DNA of 59,005 nucleotides from Sulfuricella sp035530375 (GTDB lineage: Bacteria; Pseudomonadota; Gammaproteobacteria; Burkholderiales; Sulfuricellaceae), in the NCBI GenBank assembly GCA_035530375.1, contig DATKUY010000051.1:1-59005 (forward strand), written 5' to 3'. The notes under the pieces were generated by a model. That model saw only the letters and a list, made by a program, of their open reading frames with translations, was not told the DNA's origin and ran no database searches. This document shows, in pieces, positions 25,584-34,585 of this stretch (positions are counted from its first letter, which is position 1; each line of letters starts with the position of its first letter). Position numbers and translations under genes: made by a program.

Positions 25584-26786
25584 ATGAAAATCGGCACCCC
25601 ATTAACTCCCGGCGCAACCCGCGTCATGTTGCTCGGCAGCGGCGAGCTCGGCAAGGAGGTGACCATCGCCCTGCAACGCCTCGGCGTGGAAGTGATCGCG
25701 GTGGATCGCTATGCCAATGCGCCGGGCCACCAGGTGGCGCACCGCGCCCACGTCATCAATATGGCCGATGGCGTCGCTTTGCGCGCTTTGGTGGAGCAGG
25801 AAAAACCGCATCTTGTCGTGCCGGAGATCGAGGCTATTGCCACCGGCATGCTGGTCGAGATCGAACGCGACGGCCTGGCCGAAGTCATCCCCACCGCGCG
25901 CGCCGCGCAACTTACCATGAACCGCGAAGGCATCCGGCGGCTGGCGGCGGAGACTCTGCGGCTGCCCGTCTCGCCTTATGCCTTTGCCGATAGCCAGGAC
26001 GAAATGCGGGCGGCGATAGACAACGGGATCGGCTACCCCTGCATCGTCAAGCCGGTGATGTCCTCTTCCGGCAAGGGGCAGTCCCGGCTTGAAGGACCCG
26101 ACGACCTGAAGGCCGCGTGGGATTATGCCGCTACCGGCAGCCGGGTGAATCAGGGCAGGGTGATCGTAGAGGGCTTTATCGACTTCGACTACGAGATTAC
26201 TTTGCTCACGGTGCGCGCCGTGGGCGCTTCGGGCCAGGTGGAAACCTTTTTCTGCGAACCGATCGGCCATCTCCAGATCAAGGGCGATTATGTCGAAAGC
26301 TGGCAGCCGCAGCCGATGAGCGCGGTTGCGCTGGCCCGCTCGCGCGAGATTGCCAGGGCGGTGACGGACAATCTGGGCGGGCGCGGCATTTTCGGCGTGG
26401 AACTGTTCGTCAAGGGCGACCAGGTCTGGTTCTCGGAAGTCAGCCCGCGCCCCCACGATACCGGCATGGTGACGATGTGCAGCCAGGTATGGAGCGAATT
26501 CGAGCTGCACGCCCGCGCCATTCTCGGCCTGCCGGTGGACGTTTCCATGCGCGCGCCGGGCGCCAGCGCGGTGATCTACGGCGGCATGGAGGCCGCGGGT
26601 ATCGCTTTTGAGGGCGTGGACGAGGCGTTGCGTGTGCCGCAAAGCGACCTGCGCCTGTTCGGCAAGCCGGAGAGCTTCACCCGGCGCCGCATGGGCGTGG
26701 CGCTGGCCAACGGCAAGGATATCGATGAGGCAAGAACTCGCGCCAAGCTGGCAGCGAGCAAGGTCAGGCCGGTGGCAGGCGGGTAG
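25584..26786 (+). CDS. purT: Formate-dependent phosphoribosylglycinamide formyltransferase (GAR transformylase 2)
   Basis: 400 residues, the normal PurT length. ATP-grasp enzyme: LLGSGELGKEVTIALQRLGVEVIAVDRY at the front, VVPEIEAIATG, the ATP-binding VKPVMSSSGKGQS, and the metal site with GVELFVKGDQVWFSEVSPRPHDTGMVT. It uses formate and ATP to formylate glycinamide ribonucleotide in purine synthesis, without folate. It stands alone in the window, 31 bases after ybbP on the same strand. Confidence 0.96.
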   Translation: MKIGTPLTPGATRVMLLGSGELGKEVTIALQRLGVEVIAVDRYANAPGHQVAHRAHVINMADGVALRALVEQEKPHLVVPEIEAIATGMLVEIERDGLAEVIPTARAAQLTMNREGIRRLAAETLRLPVSPYAFADSQDEMRAAIDNGIGYPCIVKPVMSSSGKGQSRLEGPDDLKAAWDYAATGSRVNQGRVIVEGFIDFDYEITLLTVRAVGASGQVETFFCEPIGHLQIKGDYVESWQPQPMSAVALARSREIARAVTDNLGGRGIFGVELFVKGDQVWFSEVSPRPHDTGMVTMCSQVWSEFELHARAILGLPVDVSMRAPGASAVIYGGMEAAGIAFEGVDEALRVPQSDLRLFGKPESFTRRRMGVALANGKDIDEARTRAKLAASKVRPVAGG

Positions 26787-26880
26787 TTGCAGGCACGGCT
26801 GCGGTGCCTTGGGTAGCCTTGCATGCCGGAAATGTGCCGGTTTTAACCGGATTGCGGATCATGCGGCCTCGGCCGGGGTT

Positions 26881-27231
26881 TCAGCCCTCGTCCGGCAGGT
26901 CGGGCAGCGGACACGCGCGGGCGTGGATCGCCTTCTCCATAAGAACCATGCCGGCATGGGGCTGATCGATTTTTGCGGCAAAATAAAGGAAGTTGAAAAT
27001 GTCGTCCGCTTCAGCTTCCGGGACAAGGGCGGTGATGATTTCGCGCTCTTCATAAATGAGCACCCGGCCCGGATTTCTGCTGCCGACACCCACTCCGCGG
27101 GCATGGTGGACGAACGCGGTATTCACGCCTTTCTCCCGGCGCAGCCGATCCAGCACTTCAAGTCCTTGTCCGGCTGGAAGGAAGCAGGTGATCGCTTTTT
27201 GTCGTTCCATCGGAACGTTTTCGGAGTTCAT
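26881..27231 (-). CDS. PII-like protein, second of two
   Basis: 116 residues with a ferredoxin-like PII fold: GVNTAFVHHARGVGVG, then EEREIITALVPEAEADDIFNFLYFAAKID and the ending GMVLMEKAIHA. The T-loop region is short and lacks the Tyr51 uridylylation site of GlnB, so it is a PII-like rather than classical PII. It overlaps the first PII-like gene by four bases (ATGA) and is last in the DUF1538 operon. The pair may form homo- or hetero-trimers that bind nucleotides and regulate the membrane protein; this is inference. Confidence 0.83.
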   Translation of the reverse strand: MNSENVPMERQKAITCFLPAGQGLEVLDRLRREKGVNTAFVHHARGVGVGSRNPGRVLIYEEREIITALVPEAEADDIFNFLYFAAKIDQPHAGMVLMEKAIHARACPLPDLPDEG

Positions 27232-27593
27232 GATTCCTCCAGAAGTTTGGCGGCAAGCTCCGGTGGCACGTAGGTTGCCATTTTCTCCAGAGCAGTCATG
27301 AACATCATCCCCATGCCGGGTGTATCGAGTTTCGCGCTGGCGTAGATGCGCTCGAAGATCTGGTCTGCCTGATCGGTTGAGGCGACGATGTAAATGACCT
27401 CTTTTTCGGAGTTCACGGTAAGGCTGAGCAATCCCAGGTGGCGCTGCCTTACGCCTGTTCCGCGTGCGTAAAATATCGTCGCACCTTGCGCGCCTGCCCG
27501 TTGCGCCGCCTTGACGACCTCTTCTGCCATGCCCCGCTGCACGATGCAGGTGATCAGCATGGCATCGGTCAAAACGATAATCTCATCGCTCAT
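27228..27593 (-). CDS. PII-like protein, first of two
   Basis: 121 residues from the ATG at 27593, whose ribosome site GGAGG lies within the end of the DUF1538 gene. PII fold features: ITCIVQRGMAEEVVKAAQRAGAQGATIFYARGTG, matching the first strand-helix and G-A-x-G-x-T of PII, then EKEVIYIVASTDQADQIFERIYASAKL. The T-loop is short and lacks a Tyr51 equivalent. It overlaps both neighbours by four bases, so the three genes are translationally coupled. Classical PII partners are AmtB-like; here the partner would be the DUF1538 transporter. Confidence 0.86.
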   Translation of the reverse strand: MSDEIIVLTDAMLITCIVQRGMAEEVVKAAQRAGAQGATIFYARGTGVRQRHLGLLSLTVNSEKEVIYIVASTDQADQIFERIYASAKLDTPGMGMMFMTALEKMATYVPPELAAKLLEES

Positions 27594-29296
27594 GATGCCT
27601 CCATAATTGAACGTTGGCGCGTCTGGGCACGCTTCTTCACCCACAGCCCAACGGCGAGCACGCTGATGATCGGCCCCACCGAGGACATTGCCAGTATCCC
27701 GAAGCCATCCTCAACCCCGACCGCCTTGCCCAAGCCGAGGCCAAGGGCCAGCACCAACGGCACGGTAACCGGCCCGGTGGTGACCCCCGCGCTGTCCCAG
27801 GCCAGGTTTACGTATTCCTCGCTGGATAAAAAGGTCATGACCAGTGCAAGGGTGTATGCGGGTATCAGCATGTTTTCGATCGAAAGATCGAACAGGATTT
27901 TCGCCACGCCAATCGCCGTTCCCGTTCCGACGCCTATGGCAACGGTGCGAATCAGCAGGTTCTTGGTCAGGGCGCCGTCGGTCAGATTTTGCACTGTCAT
28001 GCCCAAGGCGTTGAGGGCGGGTTCTGCCACGGTTGCGCCGAATCCCAGCAACGCGGCGAACAGCAGGGCCAGCGTGATGCCGGTCCAATAAGGGTAGAGC
28101 GGGGAGTTTGCGACCGCCGCATGCTTCGAGAAAGCTGCCGGAAAAATTTCACCGGCCTGGCTTCCCAGAGCCGTCAGGCCAAAATCCAGTCCTATGCCGA
28201 ACAGGGCCATGCCAATAATGGTGAGGGTAATGCCATAGATCAGGACAGCAGGGTTTTTGGGCGATTCCTTGAGCATGAACCGCTGCACCAGCCATAAAAA
28301 TGCGGTCAGCGGCAGAATTGCCCGCATCGCGTTCAGGATATCGGAGATGATCGCCATTTCATGCCACGCCGGTTGCTCGGCCACCTGGGAGACGGCGTGC
28401 GCCGTTTCTCCCAGCCAGCCCCAGTCAAGCATGACGCCAAGCAGCATTACCGAAAGCACGGGGTATATCGATGCCAGAGTGACGATGCCGAAACCGGAAA
28501 GAGGATTGTCTTCACGGCCGGTGGAGGCGGAAATGCCTATCCCCATTGCCAGCACCAGCGGAACGGTGACAGGGCCGGTGGTAATGGCGCCGCAATCCCA
28601 GGCGAGGCCGAGGATGGGGGCCAGTCTGGGGTTGCCCGCCAGATAGGCGGTGAGAATAAGACAGGGAGGGACGGTCAGGAACAGGATCGTTTTCAGGCGC
28701 CAGTTGTAATAAAAACGCAGTATCCCTACCATCACCGCCGAGCCGACACCGAGTGCCACGGCCAGTATCAGCAAAGGTGCCCGGTCATGCAGGATCTGAT
28801 AAAGGAAGGGTGTCCTGCCGGCATTGGTTAGGCTCCCCACTGCTTTGAGTGCCCCGATGGCGGGTTCGGCCATGGTTGCGCCTATCCCGAGCAGGAATGC
28901 AACAAAAACAATTGAAGTTATCGTCGAACGTCCTGGCAAGGTGTAGCCGATGTTCTCGCTGAATGGCATCAGGCCTTTTTTTACGCCCTCCATGAAAAAC
29001 ATCAGTCCGATCATGATGCCGAGCAAACCCGGCAGGATCGTTTGATAGCCATCGGGAGGCGTTCTGAGTACTGTGGACTGGAACAGTATCATGAACAGGG
29101 ATAATGGAACGACGGCCCGAGCCTGTTCAAGGAAGCGGCTGCCGACGTAAGGGAAGAGCAGGCGGTGAAAATCCACCAGCCGTAATTTCAGGCGGGGCCG
29201 GGCGGGCCTGTGGGCGGTCAATGTATTGAAGCTAAGCGGGCGCTGCTTAAGCCGGACCGCCCCAAGGAAGTCGCCGTAACGGATATTTTTGTTCAT
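27590..29296 (-). CDS. DUF1538 membrane protein, duplicated (UmpAB-like putative cation/proton antiporter)
   Basis: 568 residues with many hydrophobic helices in two homologous halves. Each half repeats the same blocks: GATMAEPAIGAL, then GVGSAVMVGI, then LAWDCGAITTGPVTVPLVLAMGIG in the first; GATVAEPALNAL, GVGTGTAIGV and LAWDSAGVTTGPVTVPLVLALGLG in the second. The charged AEP and WD-TTGPVTVP motifs in membrane segments suggest ion binding. From memory, separate DUF1538 proteins (UmpA and UmpB of Halomonas) form a Na/K-proton antiporter; this protein would be the fused form. Substrate here is inference. It is first in an operon with two PII-like genes. Confidence 0.87.
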   Translation of the reverse strand: MNKNIRYGDFLGAVRLKQRPLSFNTLTAHRPARPRLKLRLVDFHRLLFPYVGSRFLEQARAVVPLSLFMILFQSTVLRTPPDGYQTILPGLLGIMIGLMFFMEGVKKGLMPFSENIGYTLPGRSTITSIVFVAFLLGIGATMAEPAIGALKAVGSLTNAGRTPFLYQILHDRAPLLILAVALGVGSAVMVGILRFYYNWRLKTILFLTVPPCLILTAYLAGNPRLAPILGLAWDCGAITTGPVTVPLVLAMGIGISASTGREDNPLSGFGIVTLASIYPVLSVMLLGVMLDWGWLGETAHAVSQVAEQPAWHEMAIISDILNAMRAILPLTAFLWLVQRFMLKESPKNPAVLIYGITLTIIGMALFGIGLDFGLTALGSQAGEIFPAAFSKHAAVANSPLYPYWTGITLALLFAALLGFGATVAEPALNALGMTVQNLTDGALTKNLLIRTVAIGVGTGTAIGVAKILFDLSIENMLIPAYTLALVMTFLSSEEYVNLAWDSAGVTTGPVTVPLVLALGLGLGKAVGVEDGFGILAMSSVGPIISVLAVGLWVKKRAQTRQRSIMEAS

Positions 29297-29457
29297 GCCT
29301 GTGCGGATGCTTTCAATGGTTTGGCGCGCAGATGAAAAGCTTTACTGCGACGTGGAAATTGTACCAGCCGGGGTAGAAGGCGTGGCGTTACTTTTTTTGC
29401 CGAAAACCTTGAGCAGGGCAGCAGCCATTGAAGGGCAATATGATGCTTGAAAAGCGG

Positions 29458-29594
29458 TTATCCACGGATTAACACAGATGTTCACGGATTATCATGAGGT
29501 TGCATGAAGTTAGCCGCTTATCCTCTTGGTGAGTGAATGAATTATTTCAACTATTTGTTTTATCCGCGTTAATCAGTGTTTATCCGTGGCTAAA
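29458..29594. repeat. Imperfect inverted repeat, dispersed element type
   Basis: The left arm GTTATCCACGGATTAACAC... (about 29458-29491) and the right arm ...GTGTTTATCCGTGGCTAA (about 29559-29594) are reverse complements with several mismatches. The internal ATCCACGGATTAACAC motif is itself repeated. This resembles known palindromic intergenic elements and does not encode a protein. Confidence 0.7.
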
Positions 29595-29633
29595 AGTCGT
29601 TTTCAGGATTACCAGGCTAAAGCGAGCGGATAA

Positions 29634-29663
29634 AAAAAGGCGCTCCGGGGGGAGCGCCTTTTT
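29634..29663 (-). terminator. Rho-independent terminator of rhlE
   Basis: Perfect stem GGCGCTCC / GGAGCGCC around a GGGG loop, extended by A and T runs on both sides. On the minus strand seven Ts follow the stem, 60 bases after the rhlE stop. Confidence 0.93.
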
Positions 29664-29722
29664 AAAGTTTGTCGCGGCTTGCTTCTTTGGAATGACCCAA
29701 TGACGTTTCGCCGCTCCGGTCA

Positions 29723-31024
29723 TTATCTGCCGCGGCTGACGGGACGTCCGGTGCCGGTGCCACGACTCGGACCGCCACGTCCCGCATAGCCTTCACGATT
29801 GCCGCTGGGGCGTCCTGCATAGCCTTCACGACTGTTGCCGAACCCGCTACGTTTGCCGGCGGGGCTGGGCGCACTGGAGCGCATCGGACGCTTTGCCTCA
29901 AAGCCGGGAACGATGTGCGGGGTGATGGCGTGGCCGGTGAAGCGCTCGATCTTCTTCAGATTCATGACGTCCTTGCCGGAGGCGAAAGATACCGCGATCC
30001 CCTGGCTGCCGGCACGACCGGTACGGCCGATGCGGTGGACGTAGTCCTCGGCGAACTTCGGCAGGTCGAAGTTGATGACGTGGCTGATGCCGGCCACGTC
30101 AATGCCGCGCGCCGCCACGTCGGTGGCGACCAGTACACGAATGGCGCCGCTGCGCATGCGGGTGAGGGTGCGATTGCGCGCGCCCTGGTTCATGTCGCCG
30201 TGCAGTGCCGCCGCCTTGTGTCCCAGTGCAAACAGGTCTTCTGCCAGCATGTCGGCATCGCGCTTGGTGGAGGTGAAGACGATCGCCTGAGTGAGTGCGG
30301 TATCGGCCAGCAGGTGCTGCAACAGGCGGTTTTTGTGCGCCATGTCGTCGACGATGTGCAAACGCTGCTCGATATTCTCGTGCTTGGCCTGCTGCGCGGT
30401 CATCTGGATGCGCTTGGGGTCTTTCAGCAGGCGCTTCGCCAGGTTGGCGATGGTGCCTTCCAGCGTGGCCGAGAACAGCAGAGTCTGGCGGCTGGCCGGG
30501 GTGGCGGCAGCGATTTTCTCGACATCGTCGATGAAGCCCATATCCAGCATGCGGTCGGCTTCGTCCAGCACCAACATTTCCAGGCGCGAAAAATCGATGC
30601 GGCCACGCTCGAGGTGATCGATCAGGCGGCCGGGGGTGGCAACGAGGATGTCGACAGGCTGCGACAACAGTTTGTTCTGCAGCGGGTAGGGCATGCCACC
30701 GAGGATGCTGATGGTTTTGATGCGCATGAACTTGCTGTACTTGCGCGCGGCATCGTTTACCTGGTTCGCCAGTTCGCGTGTCGGGGTCAGCACCAGTACG
30801 CGCGGTCCCTTGCTTTTGCTTTGGGAAGGCTCGGTCATAAGTTGCAGCGCGGGCAGGATGAAGGCCGCAGTCTTGCCGGTGCCGGTTTGTGCCGAAGCCA
30901 TCAGGTCGTGGCCGGCGAGAACCTCGGGAATGGCCGCAGCCTGGATCGGGGAGGGTTCGGTGTAGCCACTCTCGGCGACGGCTTGCAGGATGGAGGGATG
31001 CAGATTCAGATTTTCAAAAGACAC
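29723..31024 (-). CDS. rhlE: DEAD-box RNA helicase RhlE
   Basis: 433 residues. The helicase core runs from the Q motif (GYTEPSPIQ) through AQTGTGKT, PTRELA, DEAD, SAT, the second RecA domain (VATDVAARGID) and HRIGRTGR. The C-terminal tail (about 375-433) is basic, with Gly, Arg and Ser, and holds two copies of NREGYAGR/SREGYAGR. RhlE helicases remodel RNA in ribosome assembly and with the degradosome. The 5' region is 315 bases long with several dyads, which could form a regulated leader as in cold-induced helicases. Confidence 0.95.
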   Translation of the reverse strand: MSFENLNLHPSILQAVAESGYTEPSPIQAAAIPEVLAGHDLMASAQTGTGKTAAFILPALQLMTEPSQSKSKGPRVLVLTPTRELANQVNDAARKYSKFMRIKTISILGGMPYPLQNKLLSQPVDILVATPGRLIDHLERGRIDFSRLEMLVLDEADRMLDMGFIDDVEKIAAATPASRQTLLFSATLEGTIANLAKRLLKDPKRIQMTAQQAKHENIEQRLHIVDDMAHKNRLLQHLLADTALTQAIVFTSTKRDADMLAEDLFALGHKAAALHGDMNQGARNRTLTRMRSGAIRVLVATDVAARGIDVAGISHVINFDLPKFAEDYVHRIGRTGRAGSQGIAVSFASGKDVMNLKKIERFTGHAITPHIVPGFEAKRPMRSSAPSPAGKRSGFGNSREGYAGRPSGNREGYAGRGGPSRGTGTGRPVSRGR

Positions 31025-31339
31025 GTAATTTCCTTAAGTTTAAGGTAAAAATAACGCGCAGCAGGGAATAAGCAGGGCAGGCACCGATAATAATTTATCG
31101 GACCAATGCACAGACACCACGCGGCGCTAAAACATCGTCGCTAACCGGGGGAGTAAATGCACTCAGTGAATTCTGAGACAGGGGGAGGTCAGGAGCGATG
31201 AACCAAGGCTGAGTTCGTATTGACTCAGCCAAGCGGCGCATTATACGGGTATTTTTCAGAAAAGCAATGGGGTTCAATCGAATGCTTCCGAAATATGCTA
31301 CAATCGCGGTCTTTTATTTTCAATTGCAGGAATCATTAC
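31025..31339. other. 315-base divergent region between rhlE and typA
   Basis: No gene is supported. The region contains perfect dyads at 31084-31101 (CCGATAA-TAAT-TTATCGG), 31162-31177 (CTCAG-TGAATT-CTGAG) and 31207-31230 (GGCTGAGT, 8-base loop, ACTCAGCC). The first lies 60 bases upstream of rhlE and could be in its leader RNA. An extended -10 for typA is at 31296-31304. Confidence 0.6.
31296..31304 (+). promoter_or_regulatory. Extended -10 promoter element for typA
   Basis: TGCTACAAT is an extended -10 (TGn-TACAAT) 36 bases before the typA ATG. No good -35 box is visible at 17 bp, as is common with extended -10 promoters. Confidence 0.5.
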
Positions 31340-33151
<1,812 letters not shown>

Positions 33152-33204
33152 TAAACTAGTGCTGTTGCCCGTGCCATTCCACTGCGCGGCCGCAATGGCT
33201 GCGC

Positions 33205-33210
33205 TATAAT
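33205..33210 (+). promoter_or_regulatory. Possible -10 box for rmuC
   Basis: TATAAT 31 bases before the rmuC GTG. No recognisable -35 is present at the normal distance. Confidence 0.35.
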
Positions 33211-33241
33211 CCCGTAACTTAAAGTAATCGGGAAAGGCGCC

Positions 33242-34582
33242 GTGCCGGAAATTCTGTTTGGCATCATTGCTGTTGCTGTTTTTGCCGCCCTGATCTGGCT
33301 TGGCTTCAGGCTGGGTCAGGTGGCGCGCCTGCAACGCGAGCAACCGGAGAGGTTGGCCCTGTTGCTGGAAGAGAAGCATCGTGCCATGCTGTCCGATCTG
33401 CATGACGGCTTGGCTCGCCAGGGCGACCGCATGAATTCTGCCGCGGCGGAAAACGCCGAGCGCCTGCGCGGTGCGGTCACCCAGGAATTGCAATTTACCC
33501 GCGATGCGCTGGAAAAATTACAGTTGTCGCAGAGCGCAAGCCTTGCCCAGACCCGCGAAGCGATGTTGGCGCAGTCCGCAGAGCAGGTGCGCGCCAACCA
33601 GGAATTGATCCAGTCCACCCTGCGCAATACCACCCAGCAATTGACCACCGCGATTGAATCCCTGACCAAGTCGGTGGATGGCCGCCTCGAGCAAATCAGC
33701 GGCAAGGTGACGGAACGTCTGGACGAAGGCTTCAAGAAAACCAACGAGACCTTCTCCAACGTGATGGCGCGGCTGGCGACTATCGACGAGGCGCAGAAGA
33801 AGATCGACGGCCTTACCACCAACATGGTGAGCCTGCAGGAATTGCTTGGCGACAAGCGTTCGCGCGGCGCTTATGGCGAAGTGCAGTTGGAAGCGCTGAT
33901 TCGTAATATTCTGCCGCCTTCGGCCTATGACTTTCAGCACACCTTGAGCAACGGCAATCGTGTGGATTGCCTGCTGAAGTTGCCGGAGCCTACCGGCAAT
34001 GTCGCCGTCGATTCCAAGTTCCCGCTGGAAAACTATCACCGGATGTTCGCTGCCGATCTTTCGGATGGCGATCGGGCGCAGGCAATGAAGCAGTTCAAGG
34101 CGGATGTGAAGCGCCATGTCGATGCGATCAGCGAAAAATACATTATTCCCGATGAAACCAGCGATGGCGCGGTAATGTTCGTGCCGGCTGAAGCGGTGTT
34201 CGCCGAGATTCACGGCCACCATCAGGGCGACGTGGTGGACTATGCCATGCAGAAGCGGGTGTGGATTGTTTCGCCGACCACCATGATGGCGATCCTGAAT
34301 ACCGCCCGTGCCGTGATCAAGGACGTGGAAACGCGCAAGCAGGTACACATCATCAAGGATGCACTGGGCAGGCTGGGCAAAGAGTTCTCCCGCTTTGACA
34401 CGCGCATGAAAAAACTGGCGGATCACATTCGCCTGGCTCATGAAGATGCCGAGGAAGTGCACGTCACCAGCCAGAAAATCAGCCGTCGTTTTGCCCAGAT
34501 CGAGCATGTTCAACTGGACGAATCGGGTGTGCCGGTACTGGAAGCCTTGATCGACGCGCCAGTCGGCGGCGAGGATTCCTGA
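33242..34582 (+). CDS. rmuC: DNA recombination protein RmuC
   Basis: 446 residues, GTG start with GGAAAGG upstream. One N-terminal membrane helix, a long coiled coil (about 30-180) and the RmuC nuclease-like domain: RSRGAYGEVQLEALI, NRVDCLLKLPEPTGNVAVDSKFPLENYHRM, and AVMFVPAEAVFAEIHGHH. RmuC restrains inversions at short repeats in E. coli and may be an endonuclease of the PD-(D/E)xK fold. The GGDEF-EAL gene starts three bases after its stop. Confidence 0.95.
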   Translation: MPEILFGIIAVAVFAALIWLGFRLGQVARLQREQPERLALLLEEKHRAMLSDLHDGLARQGDRMNSAAAENAERLRGAVTQELQFTRDALEKLQLSQSASLAQTREAMLAQSAEQVRANQELIQSTLRNTTQQLTTAIESLTKSVDGRLEQISGKVTERLDEGFKKTNETFSNVMARLATIDEAQKKIDGLTTNMVSLQELLGDKRSRGAYGEVQLEALIRNILPPSAYDFQHTLSNGNRVDCLLKLPEPTGNVAVDSKFPLENYHRMFAADLSDGDRAQAMKQFKADVKRHVDAISEKYIIPDETSDGAVMFVPAEAVFAEIHGHHQGDVVDYAMQKRVWIVSPTTMMAILNTARAVIKDVETRKQVHIIKDALGRLGKEFSRFDTRMKKLADHIRLAHEDAEEVHVTSQKISRRFAQIEHVQLDESGVPVLEALIDAPVGGEDS

Positions 34583-34585
34583 CGC

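Larger units (their letters stand above)
29297..29722. other. 426-base intergenic region
   Basis: No gene is supported between the DUF1538 gene and rhlE. It contains an imperfect inverted repeat at 29458-29594 and the rhlE terminator at 29634-29663. The promoter of the DUF1538-PII operon should be in the left part (29297-29450), but I see no strong boxes. Confidence 0.6.

Noticed and set aside
25602..26642. 346-residue open frame opposite purT
   Set aside because: Antisense shadow of purT with skewed composition and no motif.
29915..31048. 377-residue open frame opposite rhlE
   Set aside because: Antisense shadow of a clear DEAD-box helicase gene; Val, Asp and Gln rich with no domain.
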